Assembly (NCBI RefSeq): GCF_963576675.1 | Contig: NC_088916.1 | Span: 17,770,501 to 17,834,500, forward strand | Length of the DNA: 64,000 nt | From: Euphorbia lathyris | Taxonomy: Eukaryota > Streptophyta > Magnoliopsida > Malpighiales > Euphorbiaceae | Direction: 5' to 3' | Shown here: positions 11,520-24,052 of the stretch, piece by piece | Numbering within the stretch: position 1 is the stretch's first letter | Layout: every line of letters starts with the position of its first letter | Translations under genes and position numbers: made by a program | Notes under the pieces: generated by a model | The model's database searches: none | What the model was told of the DNA's origin: nothing | What the model saw: only the letters and a program-made list of their open reading frames with translations

Positions 11520-11730
11520 AAAAGTTTGATTCAGTTTAATAGTTTTAACTAGTCAAATCTCTAATAGTGGTGTTTGGTAAAAAAAGATATTTGAAAGAGT
11601 TTATTGGATCTAAAAAGGTAGTAATTTTGAAAAAACTAGTCAAATTAGCTAACCAAAAAAATAATCAGCTAATAGTTATTTGCTAAATAGAGCCAATGTA
11701 ATCCGCTAACGGCTATTTGCCAAACATGAA
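11520..11730 (-). mobile_element. MITE, family TGTTTGGCAA, inverted and shortened copy
   Basis: Read on the minus strand it starts TGTTTGGCAAATAG and contains the AAACTCTTTCAAA and TGACTAGTTAAAAC segments seen in the copies at 20768, 53600 and 53927. It is shorter than those. No clear TSD was found. A hAT-like assignment is tentative. Confidence 0.6.
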
Positions 11731-13487
11731 TGTTAGCTATATTTTGCGAATATGCTAATTTTCAACCTTGTCACGTGTGGTTAGGGTGCGGGCGTGCCAG
11801 AGAATAGAATTGTGCGCCATAACTTGAATTCTAAATGAAGCGATTGGTGAGGGACACAAGGATTGAAAAAGTCCCTTTTGGGTCTTTAGCGCCCTTATAG
11901 AAACTTTGCTAGATAATTGTTTTATTTAAGCTAATGCGATTGAGTAAAAAATGGGTAAGAACAAAGGAAATTAAAGGTGCAAAATTGACACAAGGTTTGG
12001 TAAACATTTGGTATTTTATTGATATGAATCAAGGTTTGAATACATATATTCAAAGTAAGCATAAAAAATGAAATTAATTACAATTGAAAAATCTCTATAC
12101 TAAACATATAGATAATCAATTGAATTGGGGAAAAACAAATCAATACATGGATTTGAAATGCAATAAAAATAAATTGAAATTCAACGATAAACTCGGAGCC
12201 ACAATAGCTATCTCGGCTGGATGTTGAATTTTGATGTCGGCTTGAAGTCTTCGGAGCACCGCGGTCGGTTGACACGAGGGGAATTCATCTTGGATATTTC
12301 TGACTTGTGGTAGGCAAAAATGGGCAGATTTGACCTTCAACTTCGGAGGGATCGTATGAATGCTTAAGAACACAGGATTAGATGATTAAAAATGCTAAAC
12401 TTAATTTCAGAAAGTCAGGAACAAACTTCTATATGGGATCGAAGGCTAAAACGAATTGTAAATGGATGAAATTGGGAGTTGAAAATAATTGGTCGAATCT
12501 GGAAAAATCTGGAAACAGAATATCTAAAACGATTTAGGTTGAAAAGATTGACTTGTAAACGAAGTTTATGAACACGGAATTGGGAAAATTAAAATGCTAA
12601 ATTGAACATCAGGAAGTCAGGAACAAATTTGTTGAAGGGATTAAAAGCAAAAAAAAAAAAAGACTTTAAATGGACAAAATTGGGGTTTGAAAATAACTGG
12701 ACGAATCTGGAAAATTAATTTGAAAACATAATTCTAGCTAAGGATTGAGCAAACTAAAGGCTTAGGAATGCTAAATTGAATTGAAAAACTTGGAAAAAGT
12801 CTATTGGAACTTGAATTAAAGCTAAAGGCAAGCTAAAAGAAGTAATTAAAGCTAAGAAAAATGAAGAACAAAAAGGAAGAACTCAAGAACTAAGAACTTA
12901 TATAGAGAGAATTGGGAGGGACCTTAGGAAGGGTTTTTGTTGTGTTGAGTGAATGATTTTTTTATGAAGAATGGAGGGTTTATTTATAGTATTTTGAGAG
13001 GGAATTTTGAGTAATTAATCACTAACTAACCCTTATTTGTTTCTCTAATTTTGACCACTAACTTGCCACCTCACTAACTTCCTCAACCTCCACAAACCAC
13101 CACTAACTTTCCTCAACTTCCATGCCACATCACCCCCACTACCTTGTGGTTAGAGAGACTTTTAAGGGTAGGCATATGTGTGGGGATGGGTTAGACTTCA
13201 TGGGTTAGCTCATGGTTTCATTTGGGTGTGTTTGGAGAAGGCGGATGGACCGAAACGGGTTCCGGGTAAGTGATGAGGACATCTTATGTTTCCACATGGA
13301 GCGTACGTTAGGCGCTAAGAGGAGAGAGAGAACAACACACGTGGAGGGGGCCATTAATGAAGATCACGCGTAGCATGATGTAAAGGACGTGGAGTATACG
13401 ATGGGGGACACGAAACGCGCGGGGCGTGGATCCTGAACGACAGCCTTGGGTGATGATGCGCCTCAAGTGAGGCTCACTAAGGGATAA
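11731..13487 (-). other. Degenerate LTR-like noncoding sequence
   Basis: No gene is recognised. On the minus strand a TATA-like box (CTATAAATA, 12981-12989) is followed by a leader such as CCATTCTTCATAAAAA, like plant retrotransposon R/U5 sequence. One ACGCGCGGGGCGTGG at about 13415 resembles the word array of the gypsy LTR at 8372. Ends and TSD could not be set. Confidence 0.35.
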
Positions 13488-14285
13488 GTGTACCCCGTCG
13501 TTATCAAGTAATAAAATCTAAACAAGTCCAGGTATCGAATCCACAGGATTTATTCCTACAAGTATCAAGCTACTCGGTCTCTAGTGTTATCTAGGCTTTG
13601 GGGGGGTTTGAGATTGATTTTGATTAAGTTAAACTACTCCTAATTAAATTACTCTACTCCTAGCTAAGTTATTCTACTCCTAAGTGATCCTTTACTAATG
13701 TAATTGCCCGAAGGAGCATGGAGAGATACGATAATAATGAAGATAGATTGTTTAGACAACCAAATTAAAACCTAATCTAACTCACTTGTGTTCGAGGCGA
13801 TTAACCCTACTTATCCTTCTGAGGTACCTAGTTCGTGATTAACTTGTAAGACCAAAACTAGATCTAAGGCTCAGCAATTTGGGCTTAATCATCTATAGGG
13901 TCGTCAATCCTATAGCCACTGACTATGTCAGATTCAGCTCGCAATATGTGCCAACTTAATGTTTGGATTTATGAATGAGTTAAACCAATCAGACAAAGCG
14001 TAAGACAAAGATAAAAGCAATAAACCAATTGAACAAAATGAAACTATAATATTATTAAAGATGAAAAGTACAGTCACGAAGATACAATAAGCCTAGGATT
14101 CATAACATGGATCAGAGGCAAACAGAATATAAAAGAGAAGGAAAATCCTTTTCAGGGAATCTGTCTACCAATGCAGGCGTCTTCCTAGGATTTAAGGATG
14201 GGCCTTGAACAATCCTCGGTAACCGGAGCTTCGGAGGTTCTTTAATGGAGGTTGAAGGAGATGGAGGAGGTGGAGAGGATTCTTC
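13488..14285 (-). repeat. Gypsy LTR remnant (3' part), split by a copia insertion
   Basis: The minus strand of 13488-13550 reads GTGGATTCGATACC, TTATTACTTGATAACG and ACGGGGTACACTT, nearly the same as 9700-9770 in the gypsy LTR. It is therefore an LTR end in the opposite orientation. The sequence is cut at 14285 by the copia element and resumes at 19507. Confidence 0.6.
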
Positions 14286-14448
14286 TGAAAAGTATTTGAC
14301 TCTTAATCATATTCTCATTAGATGGATCATGTATATATAGTTACAAAGAGATAAGAAGTTGCAGTTGTAGGTATTTTGAAATACAAAATATCTGAGACTA
14401 ATTCAAAACAATAACTGAAAGATATGTACAACTAATAATATCTTATCG
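14286..14448 (-). repeat. 3' LTR of the minus-strand copia
   Basis: The LTR is 163 bp. On the minus strand it starts CGATAAGATA instead of TG and ends TACTTTTCA. By hand count it differs from its partner at 5 of 163 positions (about 3%). The polypurine tract GAGGGAGGG is the complement of 14449-14457. Confidence 0.93.
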
Positions 14449-14455
14449 CCCTCCC

Positions 14456-15966
14456 TCAAGTTAAAGGTGGGTGAACTTGTAATTTGTCCCGAAGAAGCTG
14501 AAAACGTGCCTTAGAGAGAGGTTTCGTGAGAATATCCGTGGTTTGATCCAAAGTGGAGATGTAGCATACACGGAGCTGTTTTTTGGTGACTTTGTGCCGG
14601 ACAAAGTGAAAGTCAATTTCCATGTGCTTAGAGCGATCATGAAAAACATGATTTGCTGTCAAGTAAGTGGCTCCCAAATTATCACAGAAAATAACTAGAC
14701 AGCTAGGAGGACTGAATCCAATTTCATTCATTAGCATAATAAGCCATGTAATCTCAGATGCAAGAGAGGCAAGTGCACGATATTCAGCCTCGGTGGATGA
14801 GCGGGATACCGTGCGTTGCTTTCGAGATCGCCAAGAGACAATATTAGAGCCAATATAAACTGCATACCCAGAAGTAGATTTTCGATCATCAATATCACCT
14901 TCCCAATCAGCGTCGGTGTAGCTGGTGATGACACAAGGTTGGCTTTTATTTATTCGCAAACCATGATTTGGTGTCGAATGAAGATATCGTAAAATACGTT
15001 TAACGACTTTCCAATGTTCAAGTGTTGGTTGATGCATGAACTGACTCACTTTATTAACTGAAAAGGCTACATCGGGTCTAGTGATGGTAACATACTGTAA
15101 TCCACTGACAATACTTCGATACAATGTTGGATTATCAAAAGGTTCACCAACATCTAATGACAATTTGGTAATTGTACAAGCCGGAGTCGAGATACCTTTA
15201 GCTTTGTGCATGGAGGATTTAATCAACAAATCTTGTATATATTTTTGCTGTGTTAAGGTGAGAGTGTCAGTCGTCCAAACTACTTGTAATCCAAGGAAAT
15301 AGGATAGACGCCCCATATCACGAATAGGAAAACGAGATTGTAGCTATGTAATTAACTTGGAAACTGCTTTCTTCGAGTCACTTGTTACCAAGATATCATC
15401 TACATAGATGAGACAAAACAACCGTACACCATTCTGAGACAAGTGATATAGAGATATGTCAGCTTTGGAGCAAGAAAAACCAAGATCATATAGAGTCTGA
15501 GTAAGACAGTGATGCCACATTCTAGGAGCCTGTTTGAGACCATATAAGCTTTTTCAAAGCTTACAAACATGAGTAGAATACTGAGGATGAATAAAACTCG
15601 GAGGTTGTTCCATAAAAACTTCTTCGTCCAAATTCCCGTGTAAAAATGCGTTGGAAACATCCAACTGATGCACAAACCACCCATTGGAAATAGCAAGGCT
15701 TAGGAGCAGCCGTATTGTCGTTGGTTTTTAATAACAGGACTATAAGTGTGATCAAAATCAAGACCTGGACGTTGATGGTAACCTTTGGCTACTAATCGAG
15801 CCTTATAGCGATCAACAGATCCATCAGGATTCAATTTTTTGCGAAAAACCCAACGATAGCCAATAGTATTAACTGCTTCATTAGCAGGGACAAGCTCCCA
15901 TGTACCATTATCAATTAGAGCATTGAACTGCTTGCTCAGAGCATCACGCCAATGCTGTACTTCCAT
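14456..15966 (-). pseudogene. copia reverse transcriptase and RNase H, frameshifted
   Basis: The RT begins [22 protein letters not shown] at 15966 and includes [13 protein letters not shown] and [13 protein letters not shown] frame change follows at about 15700 and the frame is lost again around 15340. The YVDD catalytic motif is still readable at about 15397-15408. The RNase H part (15316-14456) contains SYTDADWEGD, SRSSTEAEYRA and DILTKPLSK. Confidence 0.9.
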
Positions 15967-16017
15967 TGCTTTGGTATAGCAAGTTGGTGTATAAACAGAA
16001 ACATGAAAAAGTCGCGA

Positions 16018-17841
16018 TTATAACCGTCCTGTTTTACTCCGAGTAACCATAGGATGAGTGGGGGCTGGTGTATTAATTTGTGGGGCTGGTTGTGTAATAT
16101 TTGTGTTTGGAGCAGCACAATTGTTGGTGTTTAATGGATTATGAGGTAGTGGATGACAAGAGGTTGGAGGTGGTGTTGGTGAAATTAAATTTATGGATTG
16201 TGGAGATGACATGGTATTAGGTATAGTGGGAGGCGAATGTGTAATGGTGAGTGGTGGAATTAAATTTTGATTTTGCACAGGAGGTTCCACTGAATTAATT
16301 GGTTGATTGATAATAGAATGGGAAACCTGCCTTTGTTCAGGCGGGATAGCAGTAAAAGGACGAGATGGACTATGTGGAAAGGTAATTGTGAGAGGACAGT
16401 CCGAACTTGATGTTGATTCAGAGAGTGACTCACGAGCTAACTTCGGAAATGGAAAAACATGTTCATTAAATAGGACACGGCGTGAGATATAGATTTTGTT
16501 ATTGATACAATCTAAACACCGATAACCTTTATGAATTTTGCTATAACTGAGAAAGACGCATTTTTTAGAGCGAGAATGCAGTTTAGTAGGACTATAAGGC
16601 CGTAGCCATGGATAACACAAGCACCCAAAGACACGCAATGAATTATAGTGTGGACGCGTACCAAACAATTTTTCATAAGGAGAAATGTCATTTAACATAG
16701 GAATAAGCAAACGATTGGTAACATATGTTGCACAGTCAAAAGCAAATGTCCAAAATTTCAATGGCATTTTGGAATGTGTTAAAAGTGATATGCCAGTTTC
16801 AACTATGTGACGGTGTTTTCTTTCTGCACATCCGTTTTGCTCGGGTGTATAAGGACGTGAAACTCGTTGATTAATACCATGTTCAGTCAAATAGGAGGTG
16901 AGGGCTTGAAATTCACCCCCCCCCCCCCGCAATCAGATTGGAATGATTTGATTTTGCTGTTAAAGTGTTTTTCAACTAAAGTGCGAAATTTAATGAAAAT
17001 ACTTAACACTTCAGATTTAAAACGGACAAAGTATAACCATGAGAATTTGCTATAATGATCGTAAAAAAGAACATAATAGCGACAATTATCAAAAGAAGTT
17101 GCAGGTGCAGGACCCCATACATCAGAGCAAATCAAATCTAAAGGACCATTAACCACATAAGTAGAAACAGGAAAAGGCAAATGATGAATTTTTCCAACAC
17201 AAGAAGGCTCACATAAAGCTGAAACTTTATTCTCTTTATTGTAAGCAATTTTATTTATGGATAAAGTTAGCATGTCCAAGACGAGCATGCCACAATGGTA
17301 AAGAAATATTAAATGCTTGTGCATGATGCGAAGCTCTTGGTGGAAGGGACAAAGTGTAAAGGCCATTGCTAATTGTGCCTCGATGAATTTCCTTCTGTGT
17401 CTTCAAATCCTTCAAAATAAAATAGTTAGCAAAAAACTCAACAGATATAGGATTTGAACGAGTTAAAGAAGAAACAGATAAAAGATTGTGCACTGTATTC
17501 ATAACACGAAGGACATCTTGAAATTTGAGAGGAGAATTAGAAACAGTGAACTTAGAAGTACCAATATGAGATATGGGGATTGTGTAACCATTAGCTACAG
17601 TAATTTCCTCTGGTCTGTCATATTCACTGTAAACATGGAGATTTTCAAGATCAGCAGTTAGATGGTGAGTAGCTCCTGAATCAACAAGCCAGTCCGTTTT
17701 GGTTGGGGTTGATGTTGCAGCAAGATTGGAAGAAGGCTTAAGATTGTTGCGAGTGTTCCAGTTAAATTTAGGAGAGGGACATTGTCGAGATATATGACCT
17801 GCTCCCCTACAATTGTGACAAGTCACGGTAGGCATATCCAA
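16018..17841 (-). pseudogene. copia zinc knuckle, protease and integrase, frameshifted
   Basis: From 17841 downwards the minus strand shows the knuckle CHNCRGAGHISRQC, the aspartic protease WLVDSGATHHL, the pre-integrase LWHARLGHANF and the integrase core with DVWGPA, DHYSKFSWLY and PEQNGCAERKHRH. A C-run (G-run on the coding strand) at about 16915-16928 sits where the second catalytic Asp block is expected and shifts the frame. The C-terminal region ends with MVTRSKTG. Confidence 0.88.
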
Positions 17842-17923
17842 GGGTGTAGATACTGTCTGAGGTGATCGAGCGGATGTGCCGGAATAATTGCCTCACCCAC
17901 GTCCACGACCACGCATAGAACCT

Positions 17924-19239
17924 CTAGCAGAGTAGTTTACAGTAGGTGAAAAAGAGAGGAACATTTTCACGAGCCAATTGTCGCTCTTCGCTGAGTAGTA
18001 ATCCAACAAGGTCATCATAATAAATAGTTTCCAAACATGCTTCCAAGGCACGAACAAAAGGTCTATACGCATGCCCTAGGCCATCGAGCACAGCTTCAAC
18101 CAAGTCTTCATCAGAGATCGGGTGATAGAGAGCAGCAAGTTCATCGCTGATATGCTTAACATTCTGGAGATAAGAAGAGATACTGTCATTCTCTCTTCTA
18201 AGATTATGAAGCCGATATTTCAGATCTCGTATTTGAGACCGGGAGCCAACCGAGCAGGCTTTGACAAGTTTCTGACAGGCATCACAAGCAGTTTTAGCAC
18301 TAACTAATTGAGGTAATACACCAACAAATACAGATGAGATTATCCAGCTGAGAACCAACTGATCTTTTTGATACCAATCTTTGTAATCGGGATTATGGGC
18401 ACCACCAACAAGTGTTGCAGATGGTGAAGGAATGGTGGAATCTAGAGGTGGCAAAATGACACACGACCCGATTACACGACACGAACACGACACAGATTTT
18501 TAGTGTTAGTGTTGAGCTTAATAGGTAATGGGTCATTTTTGGGTTGACACGAAACTGACACACTAATTTTTGGGTTGGGTTAGTGTTGATATGTGAACCC
18601 GAAAACGACACGAAATGACACGAATATTGAAAATTATTGTTATATTCTCTCGTGTTTTTTATGTCACTTTATTAATAAAGATAATAATATTATAATTATT
18701 AATTGCAAATATTGTTTTGAATTTCCTAAATTGTTATAAACACATTATATGACCCTCTAACATGATATTATCGAACTTTTCGATAATTATTGTTAAGATA
18801 CTAATCTAAAAATGATATAAAATGTTTAAAAATAGTACCATATTTTCTTATATTTTTAAGAGTTATTATTAATATATATGCATAACAAAATTACATGTAA
18901 CCCGAAAACACGACACGAAATCGATACTAACCCGAACAGGTTAACACGACTTTGACACGAAAGTTTTTGGGTTGGGTTTGTGTTTACTCTTTTTGACACG
19001 AACCCGAAATGACACGACCCAAACACGACCCGAACACGATAATTGCCAGGTCTAGTGGAATCGATATAATCAACAAGATTGTGGTCATGGAGAATAGGCA
19101 TAATTTGAGTTTTCAATAGCACAAAATTTGTTGGAATCAATTTTAGGGATATCTGATGAGATAAATTAACGGAAGGAGCGACATAAATAATGGTGGAGGC
19201 GGAGCTTGAGTTGGCAGCAGTGGTATCGTTGGTTGCCAT
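17924..19239 (-). pseudogene. copia gag, split by a MITE
   Basis: The start (MATNDTTAANSSS, 19239 down to about 19063) and NLVDYIDST are separated from the rest (YKDWYQKDQLVLSWIIS, RENDSISSYLQNV, down to 17924) by the 612-bp insertion 18443-19054. The second part matches the copia gag domain that forms the particle shell. A frame change near 17924 separates it from the zinc-knuckle segment. Confidence 0.85.
18443..19054 (-). mobile_element. 612-bp hAT-like MITE inside copia gag
   Basis: It is flanked by the 8-bp duplication GTGGAATC (18435-18442 and 19055-19062). The ends are TAGAGGTGGCAA and TTGCCAGGTCTA, imperfect terminal inverted repeats. Subterminal GACACGA and CGGGT words are dense. 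There is no ORF. An 8-bp TSD and TA-started TIRs fit the hAT superfamily. Two older relatives lie at 28925 and 61158. Confidence 0.93.
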
Positions 19240-19326
19240 GAAAGCTGATTAAGAGTCAGATACAGAGAAATGGAGAAAAAAAGGGAAAGAACGATGAGAG
19301 AGAAACAGAGTTGTAAAACCACTTAG

Positions 19327-19338
19327 GCTCTGATACCA
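19327..19338 (-). other. tRNA primer-binding site
   Basis: The minus strand reads TGGTATCAGAGC, complementary to the 3' end of plant initiator tRNA-Met, the usual primer for copia minus-strand synthesis. It abuts the 5' LTR. Confidence 0.93.
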
Positions 19339-19501
19339 TGAAAAGTATTTGACTCTTAATGATATTCTCATTAGATGGATCGTGTATATATAGTTACAAA
19401 GAGATATGAAGTTGCAGTTGTAGGTATTTTGAAATACAAAATATCTGAGACTAATTCAAAACAATAACTGAAAAATATGTACAACTAATAATATCTTATC
19501 A
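19339..19501 (-). repeat. 5' LTR of the minus-strand copia
   Basis: The LTR is 163 bp, reading TGATAAGATA to TACTTTTCA on the minus strand. It is immediately followed on that strand by the primer-binding site. Confidence 0.94.
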
Positions 19502-19506
19502 TCTTC

Positions 19507-19745
19507 AAGGGGAAAGCTAGGGTTTTTACAAGAATGAAAGGATGTCTAATTTACAAGATAAAAGTTCTATATATAGTTGTAGTTCAGACCCCGTATCTGA
19601 CCTAATTCGTTTCCTTTTGCAGATGGGAAGCATGGGACTTGATCGTGGCATCGTGGGGTCGGGAATCGGTCTTTTGACTGATTCCCGCAGGTCAGCTTGC
19701 CGAGTTGGGTGAGCCAGCTCACCCGAGCTGGCCTTCAAATATAAA
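19507..19745 (-). repeat. Gypsy LTR remnant (5' part)
   Basis: This continues the LTR interrupted by the copia element. A TATA-like CTATATATAG lies at 19567-19576, and GC-rich sequence lies upstream on the minus strand. The outer boundary is a guess. Confidence 0.4.
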
Positions 19746-20767
19746 ATTCTATAGCATTCATTGGCACCACAATATACACATTATTCTTTCTTTTTTAATG
19801 GACAATAATATACATTATTCTTAATATATCAATTTCAAAGCCAACAGTCACAACCAAGACAATTCATTTGTTTTTTTTATTATTATACAAACCCTCGATT
19901 TATAAGCCCGATTTTATTAATAGGCAATGAAAAAGATCAAAACAGTTAAGAATACAACTTCAAAAGATGCTAAACAAAATCAAAATTACTCTAAATCACA
20001 CGGGATCTCTTTCTATATTGACCTTCTTCATTTTCTAAATCAGATTCTCTAATTTCTTTTTCCACTTCCAGACAAATGTATTTCTTTTTAAGAGATTTCT
20101 TACCAAATCGAAAAAAAAAACAAATCACAGCAGGACAAAAAAAGAAAAACCAAATCACAGTAATAAAGCCCTCCTGCTGTGATTTTATTTATATATATAC
20201 CATGTAAAAAATATTTTTTTGGTTTCTTAATTTCTTGGACACTAGACAGATGCTCACGAAACAATACCCAGGACCGGCCCTACCACAAACCATCTTAATA
20301 CGATGAGGAATCATTATTAATTTTTTGATAAAATTATGATTATCTGTTTTGTTAATAGGTAAAACTATTGATATATTAATATTTTTTTTTGAAGAACTAT
20401 ACTAATATATTTTAAAATTAATTAATAAATAAATATATAAGTACAATTTCAAAATTAATAAAGAAATCTAATAATTAATATAATTAGTGTTAAAACAAGA
20501 AGCCTAATTTGCACAATAGCACAAAAATTATTGAAATTGATTGTTTCTTGATAAAATAATCACTTGAATCTTTCATAAAAATTTGAACATCGAGTCAATA
20601 TAGTCCACCTCACAAAATTGACTAAAGAATCAGTGGAAATTATTATAATTATTCGAAAGAAAAACGATATTGTAGATTTTTAGGATTGACCCAAAATCAT
20701 TGGGCGGAATTGAGAAGTACATTGCAGTACTTTCCACTATTAATCGATTAGTATGATTTTAAGGCAC

Positions 20768-21102
20768 TGGTTGGCAATTAATTATTAGTTAACTAATTTG
20801 ATTAACTGCTTATTTGTTTAGTAAAACTTAGCTGATTGCTAATAACTTTCTTTATACAATGACACATATAAAATTTTGATTTGAAGTTAAAGTGTAGTAG
20901 TTAGTGGTAAAAATATTATTCAAAAGACATGCAATAATAAACTAATTGAAAGAACCCTTAAGCTTTTTTAAAATTAGTTTCTTTTAATCTAATAAACTCT
21001 TTCAACAATTTTCTCGATAAACATCACTATTAAAATTTTGACTAGTTAAAATCTCTAAAATAGTTCAAACCTTTAATTAAAAAAAAAACTATTTGCCAAA
21101 CA
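20768..21102 (+). mobile_element. MITE, family TGTTTGGCAA
   Basis: It starts TGGTTGGCAATTAATT and ends ATTTGCCAAACA, imperfect inverted termini. It shares internal segments with the copies at 53600 and 53927. No clean TSD was found. It has no coding potential. Confidence 0.68.
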
Positions 21103-21738
21103 TGATTGGTTGTGTTCTAATTTTAAAAAAGAATATGAACATGAACGAAGTGAATTTTAGACATGAATAAAACATGTACTAATTCTTTTAGTATAATCTC
21201 ACTACAAAAAATAACCCCTATACCAACGCTTTTTTAACTACACTTTTAAAAAGTGTCACTACAAAAAATCAAAATATTTATTGTTATTGAAAATTTAACT
21301 CTTAATTTTGTTTTTACCCTTACAAACACAATTCTTTACCTGTTTGCCAAACATTAATTTGTTTTTTATTTATTTTTAATTTACTGACCCTACCTTGCTT
21401 CTTCTCTGTTTCTCATGAACGCCTCCGCCAATCTCCTCTGTTTTGCTAATCTGGTGTGAGGAAACCCTAAATTAGCTTCTTCCTAGTCGCTCCCTAATTT
21501 GCCTTTCGTTCTCTCTTTGTGATGGCAACAAAGGCCATTGCGATGTGAGGCGGAAGAAGATCACCCCAAGTTCTCTCTCTCTCTCTCTGATATTCCATCG
21601 GTGTCCATCGGCTGATTTCGTCCTCTGGAATCTAATCTAAACTCTGTTGTCTTCAAATCATTGAGGTATTTCTTTAAATCTCTGTTGTCCGGTCTAATCT
21701 CATATGCTTACTTAAGAACTTTTATGTGAGTGCTTATG

Positions 21739-23178
21739 TGATGGGTGTCGAAACCACCAAAGATAAATATAACTTCACAGCCCTTAGGCTTGCACAAGGG
21801 TAAGTAAATGTCGAACCCAAAGGATTAGTACTGATTTAACTAAATTAATAACCAAGAAAATAACAAAATTAAATAAAGGGGGATTTGAGTAGATTGATGA
21901 ACTGAGTTAACAGAAATAACAAAATCAAAATTGAAGTTGAATATAATAAATAAAGAAGATTTCAGCTAAGGGGTTCTCAGGCAAGGAATTCAATTAGTCT
22001 TGATCATTAACAGATAAAATAGACTCTTATACACATACCGGATCAGTTTGGAGTATTCTTCCTTAATATTAAACTAGTCAAGCACAACAAATAACTAGTT
22101 CCTAATCAATAAATAATCCAGCCTCAGCGGTCAAGATTCAATTTATTGGCAGCCTTGTGAATTAGAAGAACCCGACCTTAGCCAACCGACACTCAGTGCA
22201 GACGATTCAGAAATTAAGTTATTTGTTCATTAGACTCAAATAAACCCAATTACTTTTGTATTAATGTCACATGAAAGACAATCTCAGGTTGTCAAATCTG
22301 AATCTATTCTTTCAAATACAAAACTAACTTAATTTAAATTATCGATTCCTACTATGATTGGTTCGTTTAGGTAAAATTGTAACTTTACCAATTCATCCGT
22401 ATGACAATCCAATTCAAAGAACGACCTCCGGTTATCATTCGAAGAATGAATAATCAATTGAGAATAAATCCCAAAAATGCAATGAACAAATAAACGGAAA
22501 GATAAGAATTAAAGCACAACAGTCTCACAATAATGAAGAAAACCTTCTTTGAATTAACCCTTAATTGAAAATAGAAGTTTAGCTATGAATAGCCATGGAG
22601 AACAACCTTTCTCTCTTGTGAAAGAGAGAACAAAATAAAAATAAAAGCTAAACCTAAAAACTAAAAACGGAATGAAAATTGAATTAAAATTGAATTCTGA
22701 TTATAAAACGGAATTTTTTTTATTAGAGATAGATCCTCTCCTATTTACAGGAGTTCTCCAACCCTAATTAGGAGATAAATCCTAACTAATTATAAAAAAA
22801 TAAATATTCTAACTTCCTAATACTACTTGGCTTCTTCCTTCCTGATTTGTAGGCTTAAAACTCTTGAATAGACATCTGAAAACGTGATGGAATTGAACAG
22901 ATTCGCACTTGATTTATCTGGAAAGATTTCTGCCGGTCTGCTTCTTAGTCTTGCGCAAGGCTAACTCCCAGTTTCGACTTCAGATCTTTAAAACAGCTCC
23001 AGATTTTATCTTTAACCAAATTAGCTCCAAATAACCCCAATCCAGCTCCTTTCTTCATAATAAGTCCCTGTAGGGGCATAATACACAAAACAAGTAATAA
23101 AACCCGTGATAACAATCAAACCTGCTAACAAATAGCATAACAAGTGGATATTTTATCGCTGAAATAGACACTTTATCA
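21739..23178 (-). repeat. Solo gypsy-type LTR
   Basis: This 1440-bp sequence is flanked by the 5-bp duplication TTATG (21734-21738 and 23179-23183). On the minus strand it starts TGATAAAGTG and ends GACACCCATCA. The end contains a GGGTTCGAC motif like the other gypsy LTR ends here. No internal retroelement genes remain, so it is the product of LTR-LTR recombination. Confidence 0.92.
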
Positions 23179-23446
23179 TTATGTCTCCTCTGTTTTGATA
23201 AGGTTTGGAATAGAGCAAAGATACACCTTACTCATTGAGGTAAGACTTGGCTCAATCAACATCTTACAAAGATCTGGCCCTATTTCAATGAGATAAGAAC
23301 TGTTTTGGATCCCATTTTTCGGTCTTTTAATTGGATGTATGCAGCTCTAGGTATAAGTGATTTCTAAGTTTGGTCTTTTGAAGTTACTGTTTGTGTTATT
23401 ATTTCGATAGGACTATATGTGTGTCTCGAAATTTTGATGTTTGTAG

Positions 23447-23567
23447 GCAGCGTCTGAGTTGATAAAGGCTTCAGTAGAACCTGTTCTTGAGCAATATAGA
23501 CCGATCGTACTGTCATCTCTTAAATTTTCCAGGTTCACTCTTGGAACTATTGCGCCACAATTCACAG
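23447..23567 (+). pseudogene. Exon fragment of an extended synaptotagmin (SMP domain)
   Basis: The 121-bp open stretch reads AASELIKASVEPVLEQYRP and then SSLKFSRFTLGTIAPQFT. This matches the SMP lipid-transfer region of plant synaptotagmin/extended synaptotagmin proteins, which tether ER to plasma membrane. It is bounded by a splice acceptor (TTTGTAG) and donor (CAG then GTCAGC), so exon borders are intact. No neighbouring exons of that gene are present. Confidence 0.8.
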
Positions 23568-23692
23568 GTCAGCATTGATTCATTAATCAATGAAAATGAA
23601 TCCGTTTATGTTTTTCAATAGCCTCAATTGTTTCAAGTACTGATATTCTTTTTGAGCTAATCAGATCGTTTTGAGCTTGATAGGAAACACCT

Positions 23693-24013
23693 TTGCTCAA
23701 AAGGGATCGGATTCCACTAGTTTCATCATCTGTGGATTCACGAGTTCAATTTGGCTGCCCTGTCTGTTCAGTAAACAACAGTTGTCGAACAGTTCGTTTG
23801 AGAACGAAACTGATGAATGTTTTGATTGAAAAAGGTAAACCTCATGAAGCCCGTCTCATTTTCAACAGTTTAATGGAAGACGGACACAAGCCAACTCTTA
23901 TCACATACACATCTCTTGTAGCTGCCTTGACTAAGCAGAAGCATTTTAAGTCCATTCGTTTACTCGTCTCCAAAGTAGAAGAAGATGGTATGAAGCACCT
24001 CCAGCAATCATAA
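23693..24013 (+). pseudogene. Pentatricopeptide-repeat gene fragment
   Basis: [37 protein letters not shown] and the following [13 protein letters not shown] and [10 protein letters not shown] form about two PPR motifs (35-residue helical pairs that bind RNA in organelles). The fragment resembles the start of the repeat region in At5g25630/At5g21222-type proteins. It covers only a small part of such a protein and ends in a stop soon after GMK. Confidence 0.78.
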
Positions 24014-24052
24014 TCCCAACAATGTCATAGTTACAATGTCAAGGAGGGTTCT

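Larger units (their letters stand above)
14286..19501 (-). mobile_element. Complete Ty1/copia element, minus strand (Ale/Retrofit-like)
   Basis: This 5216-bp element is flanked by the 5-bp target duplication TCTTC (14281-14285 and 19502-19506). It has two 163-bp LTRs, a PBS, a polypurine tract and remnants of gag, protease, integrase, RT and RNase H in normal copia order. The MVTRSKTG motif after the integrase supports an Ale/Retrofit-like lineage. All coding parts are damaged, and gag is split by a MITE. Confidence 0.95.

Noticed and set aside
20768..21102. 8-bp TSD for the TGTTTGGCAA MITE copies
   Set aside because: No matching flanks could be found for any copy, so the superfamily of this family is left open.
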